A stretch of 64,000 nt of DNA from Pullichristensenella sp963930055 (GCA_963930055.1 CAWVKS010000003.1:62001-126000), one strand, 5' to 3'; shown: positions 1-8,218, numbered from the stretch's first letter. Numbers and translations are program-made. The notes: generated by a model from the sequence alone, not told the origin.

Positions 1-662
1 GCGGAAGCGACGCCCACGATGACGAAGGCCAACGTCTTGTAAAACGCCACGTTGAGACCGGAATATTTGGCGACTTCGGCGTTGCCGCCCACGGCGTAAA
101 AGTTTCGCCCCGTCTGTGTGCGCATCAGCACATAGGCGCTGCATATGCCCGCGAAGATGAACAGGAAGGGGAAGATCGTGTTGCCAAAGAGCCGGAATTC
201 GCTGATGGCGATCGCGGTCGGGTCCACCACGCGGATGGGGTTGCCCTTGCTGATGATCAACGCCAGCCCCTTGTAGGCGTACATGGCGCCGAGCGTGCCG
301 ATGAAGGATGACAGCCGCATGCGCGCGATCAGCGTGCCGTTGATCAGGCCCACGAGGACGCCGGTCAGGACCGTCACTGCCAGGGCGGCGACAAAGCCCA
401 TCCGCTCCAAGGCGATGGCAAAGACGATGCCGCCCAGCGTCAGGATGGAGCCGACCGACATGTCGAATTCTCCCGCGATCAGGCAGAACGTCATGCCAAA
501 GCCGATGATGCCCTGCATGGACACCTTCAAAAAGAGGTTCCGCAGATTGTCGCCGCCGAAGAAAGACGGCCGTGCGATGGCGACCGCCAACAGCAGAAGC
601 GCCAGTATAGCCAGAGATTTATAGCGCTTGACAGCCGAGCGCATGTTCGTTGCGATCATCAT
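1..662 (-). CDS. Ribose-type ABC transporter permease, C-terminus beyond window
   Basis: About 220 N-terminal residues of an inner-membrane permease of the RbsC/branched-chain family are present; the gene runs off the left edge. The start ATG at 662 overlaps the TGA of the upstream permease (ATGA), with a second ATG directly after it. Hydrophobic segments alternate with short loops, and the segment GEFDMSVGS corresponds to the G-x-D-L-S-V-G-S motif of RbsC-like proteins. It is the second permease of the operon, so the importer probably uses a heterodimeric channel together with the permease at 659-1651. The substrate cannot be read from the sequence. Confidence 0.88.
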   Translation of the reverse strand, partial: MMIATNMRSAVKRYKSLAILALLLLAVAIARPSFFGGDNLRNLFLKVSMQGIIGFGMTFCLIAGEFDMSVGSILTLGGIVFAIALERMGFVAALAVTVLTGVLVGLINGTLIARMRLSSFIGTLGAMYAYKGLALIISKGNPIRVVDPTAIAISEFRLFGNTIFPFLFIFAGICSAYVLMRTQTGRNFYAVGGNAEVAKYSGLNVAFYKTLAFVIVGVAS

Positions 663-1651
663 GCTTTCCCTCCCGCGCGCCTGTTTTTCATGTAGACGTC
701 CACCCAAACCGCCAGGATGAGAATGATGCCCTGCGCGAGTTGCTGCCCGTCTCCGCTGACGCCCAGCAGGTTCAGCACGTTGTTGATGGCGTTGTAGACA
801 AACATGCCCACCACCGCGCGCCAGGCGTTTCCGTATCCGCCAGCGACGCTGTAGCCGCCGATCACCAGGCCGCACATGGCGTACATCTCATAGTTGTCCC
901 CCGAAAGCGCCTTGACCGCGCCGGTGCGGGAAGCAAGCAGTATGCCGGCGATGCCGCAGCACACGCCAGAGATAACGAAGCACCTGAAGCGTGTTTTGAC
1001 GACGCTGATGCCCGCGAGCCGGCTGGCCTCGGGGTTGATGCCCACGGACATCACCTGCCGCCCGAAGCGCATGCGCCCGAGCATGATGGCAAAGATGATC
1101 GCCACTACAAGCATGATGATGACGATATTGGGGATACCGCCAAGGGAAGTCCCTTTGCCGAGCGCCTTGAAAAGCTCGCTGGTCTTTTCCCTGTAGGTGA
1201 CGTTCCCGGTGATGGCCTGCGCCAGGCCGCGGTAACCCATTTTCAGCCCGAAGGTGATCATCATGATCTCCACAGCGCGCGCCCTGGTGATATAGATAAT
1301 GAGGAAGTTCATCAAACTGATGAGCACGCCCGAGAGCAGCGCCAGGCCGATCCCGCCCAGCGTGCCGACATATTTCTGGGAGACCATCGCCACCAGCGCG
1401 CAGACCGCCATGTTGACGCCTACAGACAAATCCATGCAGCCGGAGATCAATACAAACCCCATGCCGATGGCGAGTATGCACATAACGGAGCTCTGCTTGA
1501 GTATGTTCATCAGGTTCAGCGTGGAAAAGAACCTCGGCGCGAGTATGCTGGCCACGATGACCACCACGACCATGACCGCGATGCAGGCGTATTCCGGTAT
1601 GGCCGAAAGGAATCTTTTCCATGACGGCTTTTGCTTTGCGTTCACATGCAT
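659..1651 (-). CDS. Ribose-type ABC transporter permease
   Basis: A 330-residue membrane protein of the RbsC/BPD_transp_2 family. The motif SGCMDLSVGVNMA matches the family signature, and about eight to ten hydrophobic helices fill the chain. The ATG at 1651 follows AGGAGGAAG and lies inside the end of the ATPase gene, whose stop is at 1642, so translation is probably coupled. It overlaps the next permease by ATGA. It forms the transmembrane channel with the downstream permease, powered by the ATPase at 1642-3162 and fed by the binding protein at 3268-4239. Confidence 0.9.
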   Translation of the reverse strand: MHVNAKQKPSWKRFLSAIPEYACIAVMVVVVIVASILAPRFFSTLNLMNILKQSSVMCILAIGMGFVLISGCMDLSVGVNMAVCALVAMVSQKYVGTLGGIGLALLSGVLISLMNFLIIYITRARAVEIMMITFGLKMGYRGLAQAITGNVTYREKTSELFKALGKGTSLGGIPNIVIIMLVVAIIFAIMLGRMRFGRQVMSVGINPEASRLAGISVVKTRFRCFVISGVCCGIAGILLASRTGAVKALSGDNYEMYAMCGLVIGGYSVAGGYGNAWRAVVGMFVYNAINNVLNLLGVSGDGQQLAQGIILILAVWVDVYMKNRRAGGKA

Positions 1652-3162
1652 GGGTTTTCTTCCTCCTGCTTTTGCAAGATCATGGACATGACATTGTCGG
1701 CGGTGATATCCTCGCCGTCCAGCTCGCCTTTGATCCTGCCGTTATAAACGACCATCACACGGTCGCTCATCGCCAGCAGTTCCGGCATGTCGGAGGAGAT
1801 GAGGATGATGGACTTGCCCTCGTCGACGAGCTGGTTGATGAGATGGTAGATTTCCGCCTTGGCGCCCACGTCGATGCCGCGCGTCGGCTCGTCGAGTATG
1901 AGGATGTCGCAGCTTGTATACAGCCACTTCGCCAGCACGACTTTCTGTTGGTTGCCGCCGGAGAGGAAGATGACCCGCTGGTTGATGGATGGCGTCTTGA
2001 CCTGCAGCGTCCTGACGTATTCTTCCGCCACGCGGCGCTCCGCTTTGAAATTCAAAAAGCCGTGCCGGGTGATGGCGCCGAGATTGGCCAGCGAGATGTT
2101 CCGGCTCACGGATACCTGCAAAAGCAGCCCCTGCTGCTTCCTGTCCTCGGTCAGGAAGGCGAGGTGATGGGCAATGCTGTCGTCCGGCGTTTTGATCCGC
2201 ACGGGCGCGCCGTTGATGAACACTTCTCCCGCGTCCAGCTTGTCCGCGCCAAAGACGGCGCGCATGATCTCTGTCCGGCCGGAACCTACCAGTCCGGCAA
2301 ATCCCAGGACTTCGCCCCTGCGAAGTTTGAAACTTATATTTTCAAATACGCCTTCGCGCTTCAGGTTTCTCGCTTCCAATACGATGGGCGCGTCGTCCGC
2401 CGGCTTCTTTTCGCGCGGCGGGTATTCCTGTTCGACCTTTCGGCCGACCATATCTTCAATGATCCCGCGCCTGGTGACTTCCGCAATGCCCCTGGTGCTG
2501 ATGAGGTTTCCATCGCGCATGACGGACACGCGGTCGCAGATCTCGAACACTTCTTCCAGTTTGTGGGAAATATAGATGACGCTCACGCCCTTTTCCTTCA
2601 GGGAACGGACGATGCGAAACAGGTTTTCGACCTCTTTGGTCGTCAAAGTAGCCGAAGGCTCGTCCATGATGATGATGCGCGCGTTGAAGGAGAGTGCTTT
2701 GGCGATTTCCACCATCTGTTTTTGCGCGACGCTCAGGTCGCGGATCAACATGCGGGGGTCGATATCGTAGCCCACTTCCCGCATCAGGGCCTTCGCCTGG
2801 GCGTTCACCTGCTTCCAGTCGATGGGCTTTCCCTTTTTCCGGGAGAGCCTTCCCAGATAGATATTTTCCGCGATGCTCAGCGCGTCGATAAGATTGAATT
2901 CCTGAAAAATGATGCTCTGGCCCAGGTTCAGGGAGTCCATGGGATTGCGGATATCCACTTTCTGGCCGTCAATATAAATTTCGCCCTCTTCCAGCGTATA
3001 AACGCCGCTGAGAATTTTCATCAGCGTGGATTTTCCGGCGCCATTTTCGCCTACGATGCCATGCACTTCCCCCTTGTAGAAGTCGATGGAAACGCCGTTC
3101 AGGGCGCGAACGCCCGGGAACGTTTTTCCGATCTTTCTCAGGGACAAAACGGGTTGATCCAT
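1642..3162 (-). CDS. Sugar ABC transporter ATPase, duplicated RbsA/MglA type
   Basis: A tandem-duplicated ATPase of about 506 residues that drives import through the two downstream permeases. The first half has Walker A GENGAGKST near residue 38, a degenerate signature LSVAQKQMVEIAKAL and Walker B IIIMDEPSATL. The second half has the typical degenerate Walker A GLVGSGRTE, an intact signature LSGGNQQKVVLAKWL and LILDEPTRGIDVGAK. I chose ATG 3162 because GGGGGAAAG lies eight bases upstream; an in-frame TTG at 3189 has no such site. The asymmetry between halves is normal for RbsA-like proteins. Confidence 0.93.
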   Translation of the reverse strand: MDQPVLSLRKIGKTFPGVRALNGVSIDFYKGEVHGIVGENGAGKSTLMKILSGVYTLEEGEIYIDGQKVDIRNPMDSLNLGQSIIFQEFNLIDALSIAENIYLGRLSRKKGKPIDWKQVNAQAKALMREVGYDIDPRMLIRDLSVAQKQMVEIAKALSFNARIIIMDEPSATLTTKEVENLFRIVRSLKEKGVSVIYISHKLEEVFEICDRVSVMRDGNLISTRGIAEVTRRGIIEDMVGRKVEQEYPPREKKPADDAPIVLEARNLKREGVFENISFKLRRGEVLGFAGLVGSGRTEIMRAVFGADKLDAGEVFINGAPVRIKTPDDSIAHHLAFLTEDRKQQGLLLQVSVSRNISLANLGAITRHGFLNFKAERRVAEEYVRTLQVKTPSINQRVIFLSGGNQQKVVLAKWLYTSCDILILDEPTRGIDVGAKAEIYHLINQLVDEGKSIILISSDMPELLAMSDRVMVVYNGRIKGELDGEDITADNVMSMILQKQEEENPCM

Positions 3163-3210
3163 CCTTGCTTTCCCCCTATGCTTTTCCAAAGCGTTTCCCG
3201 CGTGCGGGAC

Positions 3211-3243
3211 GGCGCGTGGCGGGCCTTGACCGTGCCACGCGCC
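3211..3243 (-). terminator. Intercistronic hairpin after the binding-protein gene
   Basis: GGCGCGTGGC and GCCACGCGCC form a perfect 10-bp stem in the gap between the substrate-binding protein gene and the ATPase gene, with no T-run after it. Such stems commonly act as RNA-stability barriers or partial terminators that leave more transcript for the binding protein than for the membrane genes; that role is inferred here. Confidence 0.5.
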
Positions 3244-3267
3244 AATGGTCTGAATGGGCCGTTTCGC

Positions 3268-4239
3268 TTACTCGGCCGCTTCGAAATCGAACGTCTGGGA
3301 AGCGACTTCACCGGCGTTCTCCGCGGTCGCGATTACGGGGGTGACGTAGTATTTGCGGTCGAACTCGACACTGTTATCGGCAAAGTAGTCGCCCAGGCTC
3401 TTTACCGCGAAGTAACCGCTCTTGTACAGCGGCACGTACACGCCGGTGGTGATGGTGCCGTCCTCCACGTAGGACAGGTAGTCCGGCATGCCGATCGAAG
3501 CCACGATCGTCACCTGGCCTTCCAGCCCGGCGTCGATGACGGCCTCCGCCGCGCCGGCGGCCATGACGTGATCCTGGCAGTAGATGGCCTTGATCCCGGG
3601 ATGCTGCACAAGCAGATCCTCCGTGATCGACAGGGCTTTGGAGGTATCAAACTGACCGTCATAAGCGCCCAGATCGACGATGTCGGTGCCTTCGAGCGCC
3701 TCGCTGTAGGCCGTGGTCGTCTTGTTGGTGGGGTCGGTGCCGGCAGGGCCGGTGATGATGGCCACTTCCGCCTCCTGGCCGTTGAAAGTCTCCGCGATCC
3801 ACTGGCAGCCGACGGAAGCGGCCATGTAGTCGTCCGCGCCAGCGAAGAAGAGGAGCTTATCCATGGCTTCCTGATCCATCTCCATGCCGACGCCTACCAC
3901 CGGGATGCCCGCGTCGATGGCGTCCTGGATGGACGGGATCAGGGAAGTGGTGTCCGTGGGGTTGAGTATGATGGCGTCGACCTTTTCGGAGATGAAGGTC
4001 GCCATCTGATCCGCCTGCGTGGAAGGATCGGCGTTGGCGTCCAGCAGCTTGATCTCATATCCCAGCTCCGCGGCTGCCCGCTCCGCTTCTTCGACGACGG
4101 CGACGCAGGAATCCGCAGTCATGGAGTAGATGCAAATGCCGATCGTCTTGGTGGATTCCGCGGCGGCGACGCTGGCGAATGCGGTAAGAGTCAGCGCCAA
4201 GGCTAGTATGAGGACGAATGCTCTGAGTTTTCTGGTCAT
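3268..4239 (-). CDS. Ribose-type periplasmic-binding protein, ABC importer
   Basis: A 323-residue extracellular binding protein of the Peripla_BP_4 (RbsB-like) family. It begins with a signal peptide, MTRKLRAFVLILALALTL, ending in an Ala-x-Ala type site near residue 27; there is no lipobox. The mature chain opens with KTIGICIYSMTADSCVAVVEEAE, typical of the first lobe, and carries VDAIILNPTDTTSL for the ligand cleft. ATG 4239 is preceded by AAGGAGGAAACAC; the longer frame upstream is antisense to other genes. It captures a sugar or sugar-like ligand; the ligand is unknown. Confidence 0.9.
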   Translation of the reverse strand: MTRKLRAFVLILALALTLTAFASVAAAESTKTIGICIYSMTADSCVAVVEEAERAAAELGYEIKLLDANADPSTQADQMATFISEKVDAIILNPTDTTSLIPSIQDAIDAGIPVVGVGMEMDQEAMDKLLFFAGADDYMAASVGCQWIAETFNGQEAEVAIITGPAGTDPTNKTTTAYSEALEGTDIVDLGAYDGQFDTSKALSITEDLLVQHPGIKAIYCQDHVMAAGAAEAVIDAGLEGQVTIVASIGMPDYLSYVEDGTITTGVYVPLYKSGYFAVKSLGDYFADNSVEFDRKYYVTPVIATAENAGEVASQTFDFEAAE

Positions 4240-4301
4240 GGTGTTTCCTCCTTTTTTTCTCGCCGTATTTTGAAACGGTTGGCACCGTTTGCGAGGCAAC
4301 G

Positions 4302-4799
4302 TTATTCGCCTTGCACTTGCACGATCACCGTGCGCGTTCGGGCGCGGACCTGATCCCAGTCGGCAAAGTAGACAAGGCCGAATTCGCCCAGCTGGATCTC
4401 GCCGTCGATCACCGGGATGGTTACGGAGCGGCCCATAATGACCGAACGAATGTGCCCGTCGGTGTTCAGCCCCCACTCCGGCCGCTCGTCGCGGTCGCGC
4501 ATGGCCAGCCGGATATGCTCTGGGCACGGGTGCAGGTACATCCCCTCGTTGGTGCATGTAGGGGCGATCTTGCTCAGGCAGTTGATGAGGTCCTGCATGA
4601 TCAACTCCGTGCCCCAATATGTCTTGCCGTCGGAGAACTCCTGGATCTGTACGGAACACGACGTGTGGCCCGTATAGACCAGTATGCTGCCGTTTTTTAC
4701 GCCGGAGCGCGCGGCGATTTCCCGCACCTGTCTGGTCACGTCCAGAACGGTGACGTGACTATGTTCGGTTTCGACCTGGAATTTCTCGTTGTAGACCAT
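4302..4799 (-). CDS. YjbQ family protein (UPF0047, thiamin phosphate synthase-like)
   Basis: A 165-residue member of the UPF0047/YjbQ family. Visible family landmarks are ILVYTGHTSCSVQIQE, NEGMYLHPCPEHIRLAM with conserved histidines, and the closing block EIQLGEFGLVYFADWD. Family members can substitute weakly for thiamin phosphate synthase, but the physiological role is not established. ATG 4799 is preferred because AAGGGGGAAGC precedes it; an alternative ATG at 4823 overlaps the creatininase stop but has no well-spaced site. Its place between a hydrolase and an ABC importer suggests a role in handling the imported compound. Confidence 0.85.
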   Translation of the reverse strand: MVYNEKFQVETEHSHVTVLDVTRQVREIAARSGVKNGSILVYTGHTSCSVQIQEFSDGKTYWGTELIMQDLINCLSKIAPTCTNEGMYLHPCPEHIRLAMRDRDERPEWGLNTDGHIRSVIMGRSVTIPVIDGEIQLGEFGLVYFADWDQVRARTRTVIVQVQGE

Positions 4800-4819
4800 G
4801 GATGCTTCCCCCTTCTTTG

Positions 4820-5614
4820 TCATACCTGCTCTTTTTTGAAATGGTAATAGTCCATAAGGAATTCCCTGGCGTTTTTGCGCACGGCCTCTACGATGATCCT
4901 GCCCTTTTCGGCCGTAGCTTTCATGGGATCGCCCAAGCCGCCGTATACGGGGCTTTCAATGCCAAAGGACGACCAGACGACCCGCTGGCCGCCGTAACAG
5001 GCGTCGCCTCCGATGAACTTCGTATGATGCTTCAGGGCGTCTACATCGGTGAACAGTTCGGGGCGCACCAGCTCCGGGCTGTAGTACAGATCCAGCGAAG
5101 CCTCCCATTCGCCGGAGTGGCTGCATCCGCCCCGCGGCGATTCGCGCACGGCGTTGAATTCGTCGCGGGAGAGGGCGACGGGGCCCGCCACAGCATAGTA
5201 ATAGCCGTACTCGTCCGCGATCAGCTTGGTGACGATGTTGAGCATGGGGCCGTGCTGCCCGTGGCAGTCGAGCATCAGCAGCTTTGTAAACCCCATCTCC
5301 GCGATAGAGGCGCAGATGTCGTGTACATACTCGGTAAAGACCTGCGGCCGCACGCGCATCGCTCCCGGCCACTTGCCGACGGCCTTGGGGGTGTATCCGG
5401 CCCAGACGGTGGGCAGTACCAGCACCGGGATCTCGCCGGCGATCTCATCGGCGATCTCATTGGCCAGGTTCTTGGCGATGCGGCTGTCCGTATCCACAGG
5501 CAGGCTCCGGGTATGTTCCTCCACTTCGCCTACCGGCAGAATGATCAGAGCGTTTTGCTCCGCATACTCTTTCAGTTCCGGCCATGTCTTTTCCCCGAAG
5601 TAATGTGTTTGCAT
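4820..5614 (-). CDS. Creatininase family amidohydrolase
   Basis: A 264-residue creatininase-fold hydrolase, the first gene of the operon. Metal-site motifs are recognisable but divergent: PVGEVEEHTRSLPVDTD replaces the usual G-x-x-E-Q-H-G-P-H-L-P, DCHGQHG replaces N-G-H-G-G-N, and SHSGEWEAS matches H-A-G-E-x-E-T-S. The family includes creatinine amidohydrolase, the inositol-pathway lactonase-like IolN, and MftE, so activity on creatinine should not be assumed. Linkage to a sugar-type importer and a DeoR regulator favours hydrolysis of a sugar- or cyclitol-derived ring. The start at 5614 follows GAGGGTAACGCG. Confidence 0.85.
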   Translation of the reverse strand: MQTHYFGEKTWPELKEYAEQNALIILPVGEVEEHTRSLPVDTDSRIAKNLANEIADEIAGEIPVLVLPTVWAGYTPKAVGKWPGAMRVRPQVFTEYVHDICASIAEMGFTKLLMLDCHGQHGPMLNIVTKLIADEYGYYYAVAGPVALSRDEFNAVRESPRGGCSHSGEWEASLDLYYSPELVRPELFTDVDALKHHTKFIGGDACYGGQRVVWSSFGIESPVYGGLGDPMKATAEKGRIIVEAVRKNAREFLMDYYHFKKEQV

Positions 5615-5668
5615 CCGCGTTACCCTCCTCAGATGTGCTTTTGCTTTCGGTCATGTGCGTGCAATATA

Positions 5669-5678
5669 TTTCGTTTCG
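5669..5678. promoter_or_regulatory. TTTCGTTTCG direct repeat, candidate DeoR-type operator
   Basis: Two adjacent TTTCG units lie in the 5-prime leader of the creatininase operon. Several DeoR-family regulators (for example AgaR and GlpR) recognise TTTCG/TTCG-containing repeats. Three more TTTCGAT units lie nearer the regulator at 5842, 5887 and 5900. The assignment to the adjacent regulator is inferred. Confidence 0.45.
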
Positions 5679-5720
5679 TGGTTTTGATTTGATTTTGACG
5701 ATGGTTTTATTATGGCACAA

Positions 5721-5750
5721 ATTATATCACTTCAAAATGCGATTTGTCAA
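5721..5750 (-). promoter_or_regulatory. Consensus sigma-A promoter of the creatininase-ABC operon
   Basis: On the minus strand TTGACA (5745-5750) and TATAAT (5721-5726) are separated by 18 bp. Both boxes are perfect consensus. Transcription would start near 5714, about 100 bases before the creatininase ATG. Confidence 0.8.
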
Positions 5751-5841
5751 TATAAACCGTGCAAATGGAAAATAAACGTCATTCTATACATAAAAAATGC
5801 TGAAAACATGGATATGTTGCTCAATAATAAAAGCAAAATGG

Positions 5842-5906
5842 TTTCGATTGCTATTGCAACACAAAACCTATGCGGCATAACGCAAGTTTCGATTTTATAT
5901 TTCGAT
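5842..5906. promoter_or_regulatory. Three TTTCGAT repeats in the divergent regulatory region
   Basis: TTTCGAT occurs at 5842-5848, 5887-5893 and 5900-5906, all in the same orientation, within a 377-bp AT-rich non-coding interval (5615-5991) in an otherwise GC-rich window. The last pair is spaced 13 bp start to start. They lie between the two divergent promoters and are candidates for the DeoR-type regulator at 5992. Confidence 0.45.
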
Positions 5907-5933
5907 ATAATTTTGAATATATTGTTTTTTCGT

Positions 5934-5963
5934 TTGACAAATGGCGGATTGATGCATTATAAT
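5934..5963 (+). promoter_or_regulatory. Consensus promoter of the DeoR-type regulator
   Basis: TTGACA at 5934-5939 and TATAAT at 5958-5963 with an 18-bp spacer. The predicted start is near 5970 and the AGGAGG ribosome binding site lies at 5980-5985. Confidence 0.8.
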
Positions 5964-5991
5964 CATATTATCAAAATATAGGAGGCAGACG

Positions 5992-6783
5992 ATGACGGCT
6001 TATCCAATGGGCGATATAGATATACACGCCCGTCAGGAGATGATCCTGGAGCAGATACAATCTACGGGAAAGATGCGCGTTGCGGAGTTTTCCAGAAAGA
6101 CGGGCGTTTCCGAAGTAACCATCCGCAAGGATCTGGTCAGGCTGGAGCGCGAAGGGGCGCTCACGCGCGTGCATGGCGGCGCCGTAGCGGTAAAGAACGC
6201 CTCCGCGGAACACAACTATGCGGAACGCCGCAACGCCAAGCGCGCGGAAAAAACCAAGATCGCCAGGATGACCGCGCAACTGGTCAACGACGGGGATTCC
6301 GTTATCATCAACGTGGGCACCACCAGCGAGTACGTGGTCGAGGAACTGAAATCGAAGCGCGACCTTATTGTCATTACGAATGCGTTCCCGATCATCTCCC
6401 GCCTGATCAATACGCCCAACATCACCAGCTTTTTCCTCGGGGGCTGTCTGGAGCAGAACATGCAGATCACCATAGGCGACAACGTGATCGAGCAATTGTC
6501 CCGCTATACGGCGGATAAACTCATCATGGGCATGGACGGCGTCGATCTTTCCCTGGGCTTGATGTCCAGGAATCATGTGGAGGACTACATTATGCACAAG
6601 ATGATCGCCCAGTCCAAGGAACGCATACTGGTGGTGGACGATTCCAAGCTGGGCCGTTCGTCCTTTATCCATATCGCCGACATCGACGTGTTTGATACGA
6701 TCGTTACAAACTATTGCCCTGAAAAGGAAGAGATACTCAAACAGATCGAGCGCAGGGGGCTGAAGGTTGTCGTTGCGGAATGA
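5992..6783 (+). CDS. DeoR/GlpR family transcriptional regulator
   Basis: A 263-residue regulator with an N-terminal winged helix-turn-helix (about residues 14-70; TGKMRVAEFSRKTGVSEVTIRKDL, then GALTRVHGGAV, the DeoR signature) and a C-terminal DeoRC sensor domain of the ISOCOT fold (INVGTTSEYVVEEL, FFLGG, MGMDGVD, VVDDSKLGRSSF). DeoR proteins usually sense a phosphorylated sugar. The start at 5992 follows AGGAGGCAGACG. It diverges from the creatininase-ABC operon, so it most likely controls that operon and perhaps itself. The inducer is unknown. Confidence 0.92.
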   Translation: MTAYPMGDIDIHARQEMILEQIQSTGKMRVAEFSRKTGVSEVTIRKDLVRLEREGALTRVHGGAVAVKNASAEHNYAERRNAKRAEKTKIARMTAQLVNDGDSVIINVGTTSEYVVEELKSKRDLIVITNAFPIISRLINTPNITSFFLGGCLEQNMQITIGDNVIEQLSRYTADKLIMGMDGVDLSLGLMSRNHVEDYIMHKMIAQSKERILVVDDSKLGRSSFIHIADIDVFDTIVTNYCPEKEEILKQIERRGLKVVVAE

Positions 6784-6845
6784 GGGCGCAGGAGGCGCGT
6801 GCCCCGATGCGTCCGGCCGCCGCTTCGCAAAAAGCAAAAACATGG

Positions 6846-6897
6846 AAACGCCCGGGGTTTCCATCTGCGGAGCCCCCGGGCGTTTTCGTGAGAAGCG
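6846..6897 (+). terminator. Intrinsic terminator after the DeoR regulator
   Basis: AAACGCCCGGGG (6846-6857) pairs with CCCCGGGCGTTT (6884-6895), a 12-bp stem followed by TTCG. It ends the regulator transcript and separates it from the SDR gene; the remainder of the 276-bp gap shows nothing else recognisable. Confidence 0.65.
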
Positions 6898-7059
6898 AAC
6901 GCGCGGCGTCCAGGCCGCGGCTGCATACATCCATCGAACAACCGCAGGGTTTGCCACAACTGGAGCCGTCCCCGTGGGTCTCCTTTGTCGTTGCGGGGGC
7001 CGTGGCCGCCCATAAAATACAGCGCGGAAGCAGCCTTCCGCGCCGGGATGGAGGAAACT

Positions 7060-7773
7060 ATGTTTAAAGATAAAGTCGCCGTCGTCACCGGCGGCGCGCA
7101 GGGCATCGGCAAGTGCATCGCCGGGGAATTCCGCAAAAACGGCGCGACCGTCTGCGTCATCGACAAGCAGCCCTGCGAGGGCGGCTTTGTCGGCGACGTC
7201 GCCGACGAGGCCGCGCTGCGCCGCTTCGCCGATTCCGTGATCGCCGCGCACGGCCGCGTCGATTTCCTCATCAACAACGCCCTGCCGCCCATGCGCGGCA
7301 TCGGCGAATGCACCTGGGAAGAATTCAATTACGCCCTGCGCGTGGGCGTGACCGCGCCGTTTTATCTCACGAAGCTGTTTTTGCCCCACTTCGCCCCCGG
7401 CGCGGCCATCGTCAACATCTCCTCCTCGCGCGACCGCATGAGCCAGCCGCAGACGGAGAGCTACACGGCGGCCAAGGGCGGCATCGCCGCGCTCACGCAC
7501 GCGCTGGCCGTGAGCCTGGCGGGCAAGGCGCGCGTCAATTCCATCTCCCCCGGCTGGATCGACACGTCTTTCCGCCGCTATACCGGCCCGGACGCGACCC
7601 AGCAGCCCGCCGGCCGCGTCGGCGACCCGCTCGACATCGCCAACATGGCGCTCTACCTCTGCTCGGACAAAGCCGGCTTCATCACCGGCGAAAACATCTG
7701 CATCGACGGCGGCATGACCCGCCAGATGATCTACCACGGCGACTGGGGCTGGAGGCTGGACGCAGAAGCGTAA
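7060..7773 (+). CDS. SDR family NAD(P)-dependent oxidoreductase
   Basis: A 237-residue classical short-chain dehydrogenase. The cofactor site TGGAQGIG is near residues 10-17, the active site shows S in NISSS and the Y-x-x-x-K pair in SYTAAKGG, and the C-terminal region has the usual SPGWIDTSF and ITGENICIDGGMT blocks. N-N-A-G is altered to NNALP. The ATG at 7060 is preceded by GGAGGAAACT; an upstream in-frame start at 6985 lacks a site. The substrate cannot be inferred; sugar alcohols and hydroxy acids are common for this subgroup. Confidence 0.9.
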   Translation: MFKDKVAVVTGGAQGIGKCIAGEFRKNGATVCVIDKQPCEGGFVGDVADEAALRRFADSVIAAHGRVDFLINNALPPMRGIGECTWEEFNYALRVGVTAPFYLTKLFLPHFAPGAAIVNISSSRDRMSQPQTESYTAAKGGIAALTHALAVSLAGKARVNSISPGWIDTSFRRYTGPDATQQPAGRVGDPLDIANMALYLCSDKAGFITGENICIDGGMTRQMIYHGDWGWRLDAEA

Positions 7774-7854
7774 AAAATGTCCGCATCAGGACGGCGCACG
7801 CCGGGGAAAGGATGTCGCCCTCTGGGGGCGCGCTGCGAACGTGTTTTAAAATAC

Positions 7855-7892
7855 AGCAAAGGGGCTTGCCCTTCAGGACAAGCCCCTTGCTC
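7855..7892. terminator. Hairpin between SDR gene and tRNA genes
   Basis: GCAAAGGGGCTTG and CAAGCCCCTTGC form a stem with one bulged A between the converging SDR gene and the tRNA pair. Poor T-runs follow in either direction, so it could serve both transcripts. Confidence 0.5.
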
Positions 7893-7912
7893 CAACAAAA
7901 CGCTGGTATTCA

Positions 7913-7989
7913 TGGTAGCGGCGAGTGGATTCGAACCGCTGACCGACCGGGTATGAACCGATTGCTCTAGCCAACTGAGCTACGCCGCC
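7913..7989 (-). tRNA. tRNA-Met (CAT), elongator
   Basis: A 77-nt cloverleaf including encoded CCA. The acceptor GGCGGCG pairs with CGCCGCT (last pair G-T), the anticodon loop is TTCATAC with anticodon CAT, and the T-loop is TTCGAAT. The arrangement resembles Bacillus elongator tRNA-Met rather than lysidine-modified tRNA-Ile2. The T-stem has one C-A mismatch. Confidence 0.92.
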
Positions 7990-7994
7990 ATGAA

Positions 7995-8071
<77 letters not shown>

Positions 8072-8110
8072 TTATCCGTCCAAAGCGCTTTCGCTCCGAC
8101 GGCAAAAATA

Positions 8111-8139
8111 ATTATAGCACATCCCGCCGCCTCTGTCAA
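8111..8139 (-). promoter_or_regulatory. Consensus promoter of the two tRNA-Met genes
   Basis: Minus-strand TTGACA (8134-8139) and TATAAT (8111-8116) with a 17-bp spacer, 40 bases upstream of the initiator tRNA. Confidence 0.85.
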
Positions 8140-8170
8140 GGCGCGCGGCGAAACTTTTCAGACACATTAC

Positions 8171-8203
8171 AAAAGCGCGGCCCCGCGTTGACGGTAGCCG
8201 CGC
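8171..8203 (-). terminator. Terminator of the secreted repeat protein gene
   Basis: On the minus strand GCGCGGC (8197-8203) and GCCGCGC (8175-8181) form a stem followed by TTTT. It ends the gene at 8219-9001 just before the tRNA promoter. Confidence 0.65.
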
Positions 8204-8218
8204 CCCTGCTTTGCGGTT

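Noticed and set aside
1621..4206. An 861-codon open frame on the plus strand
   Set aside because: It is antisense to the ABC ATPase and binding-protein genes and has the His/Asp/Gly/Arg-rich composition typical of shadow frames in GC-rich DNA.
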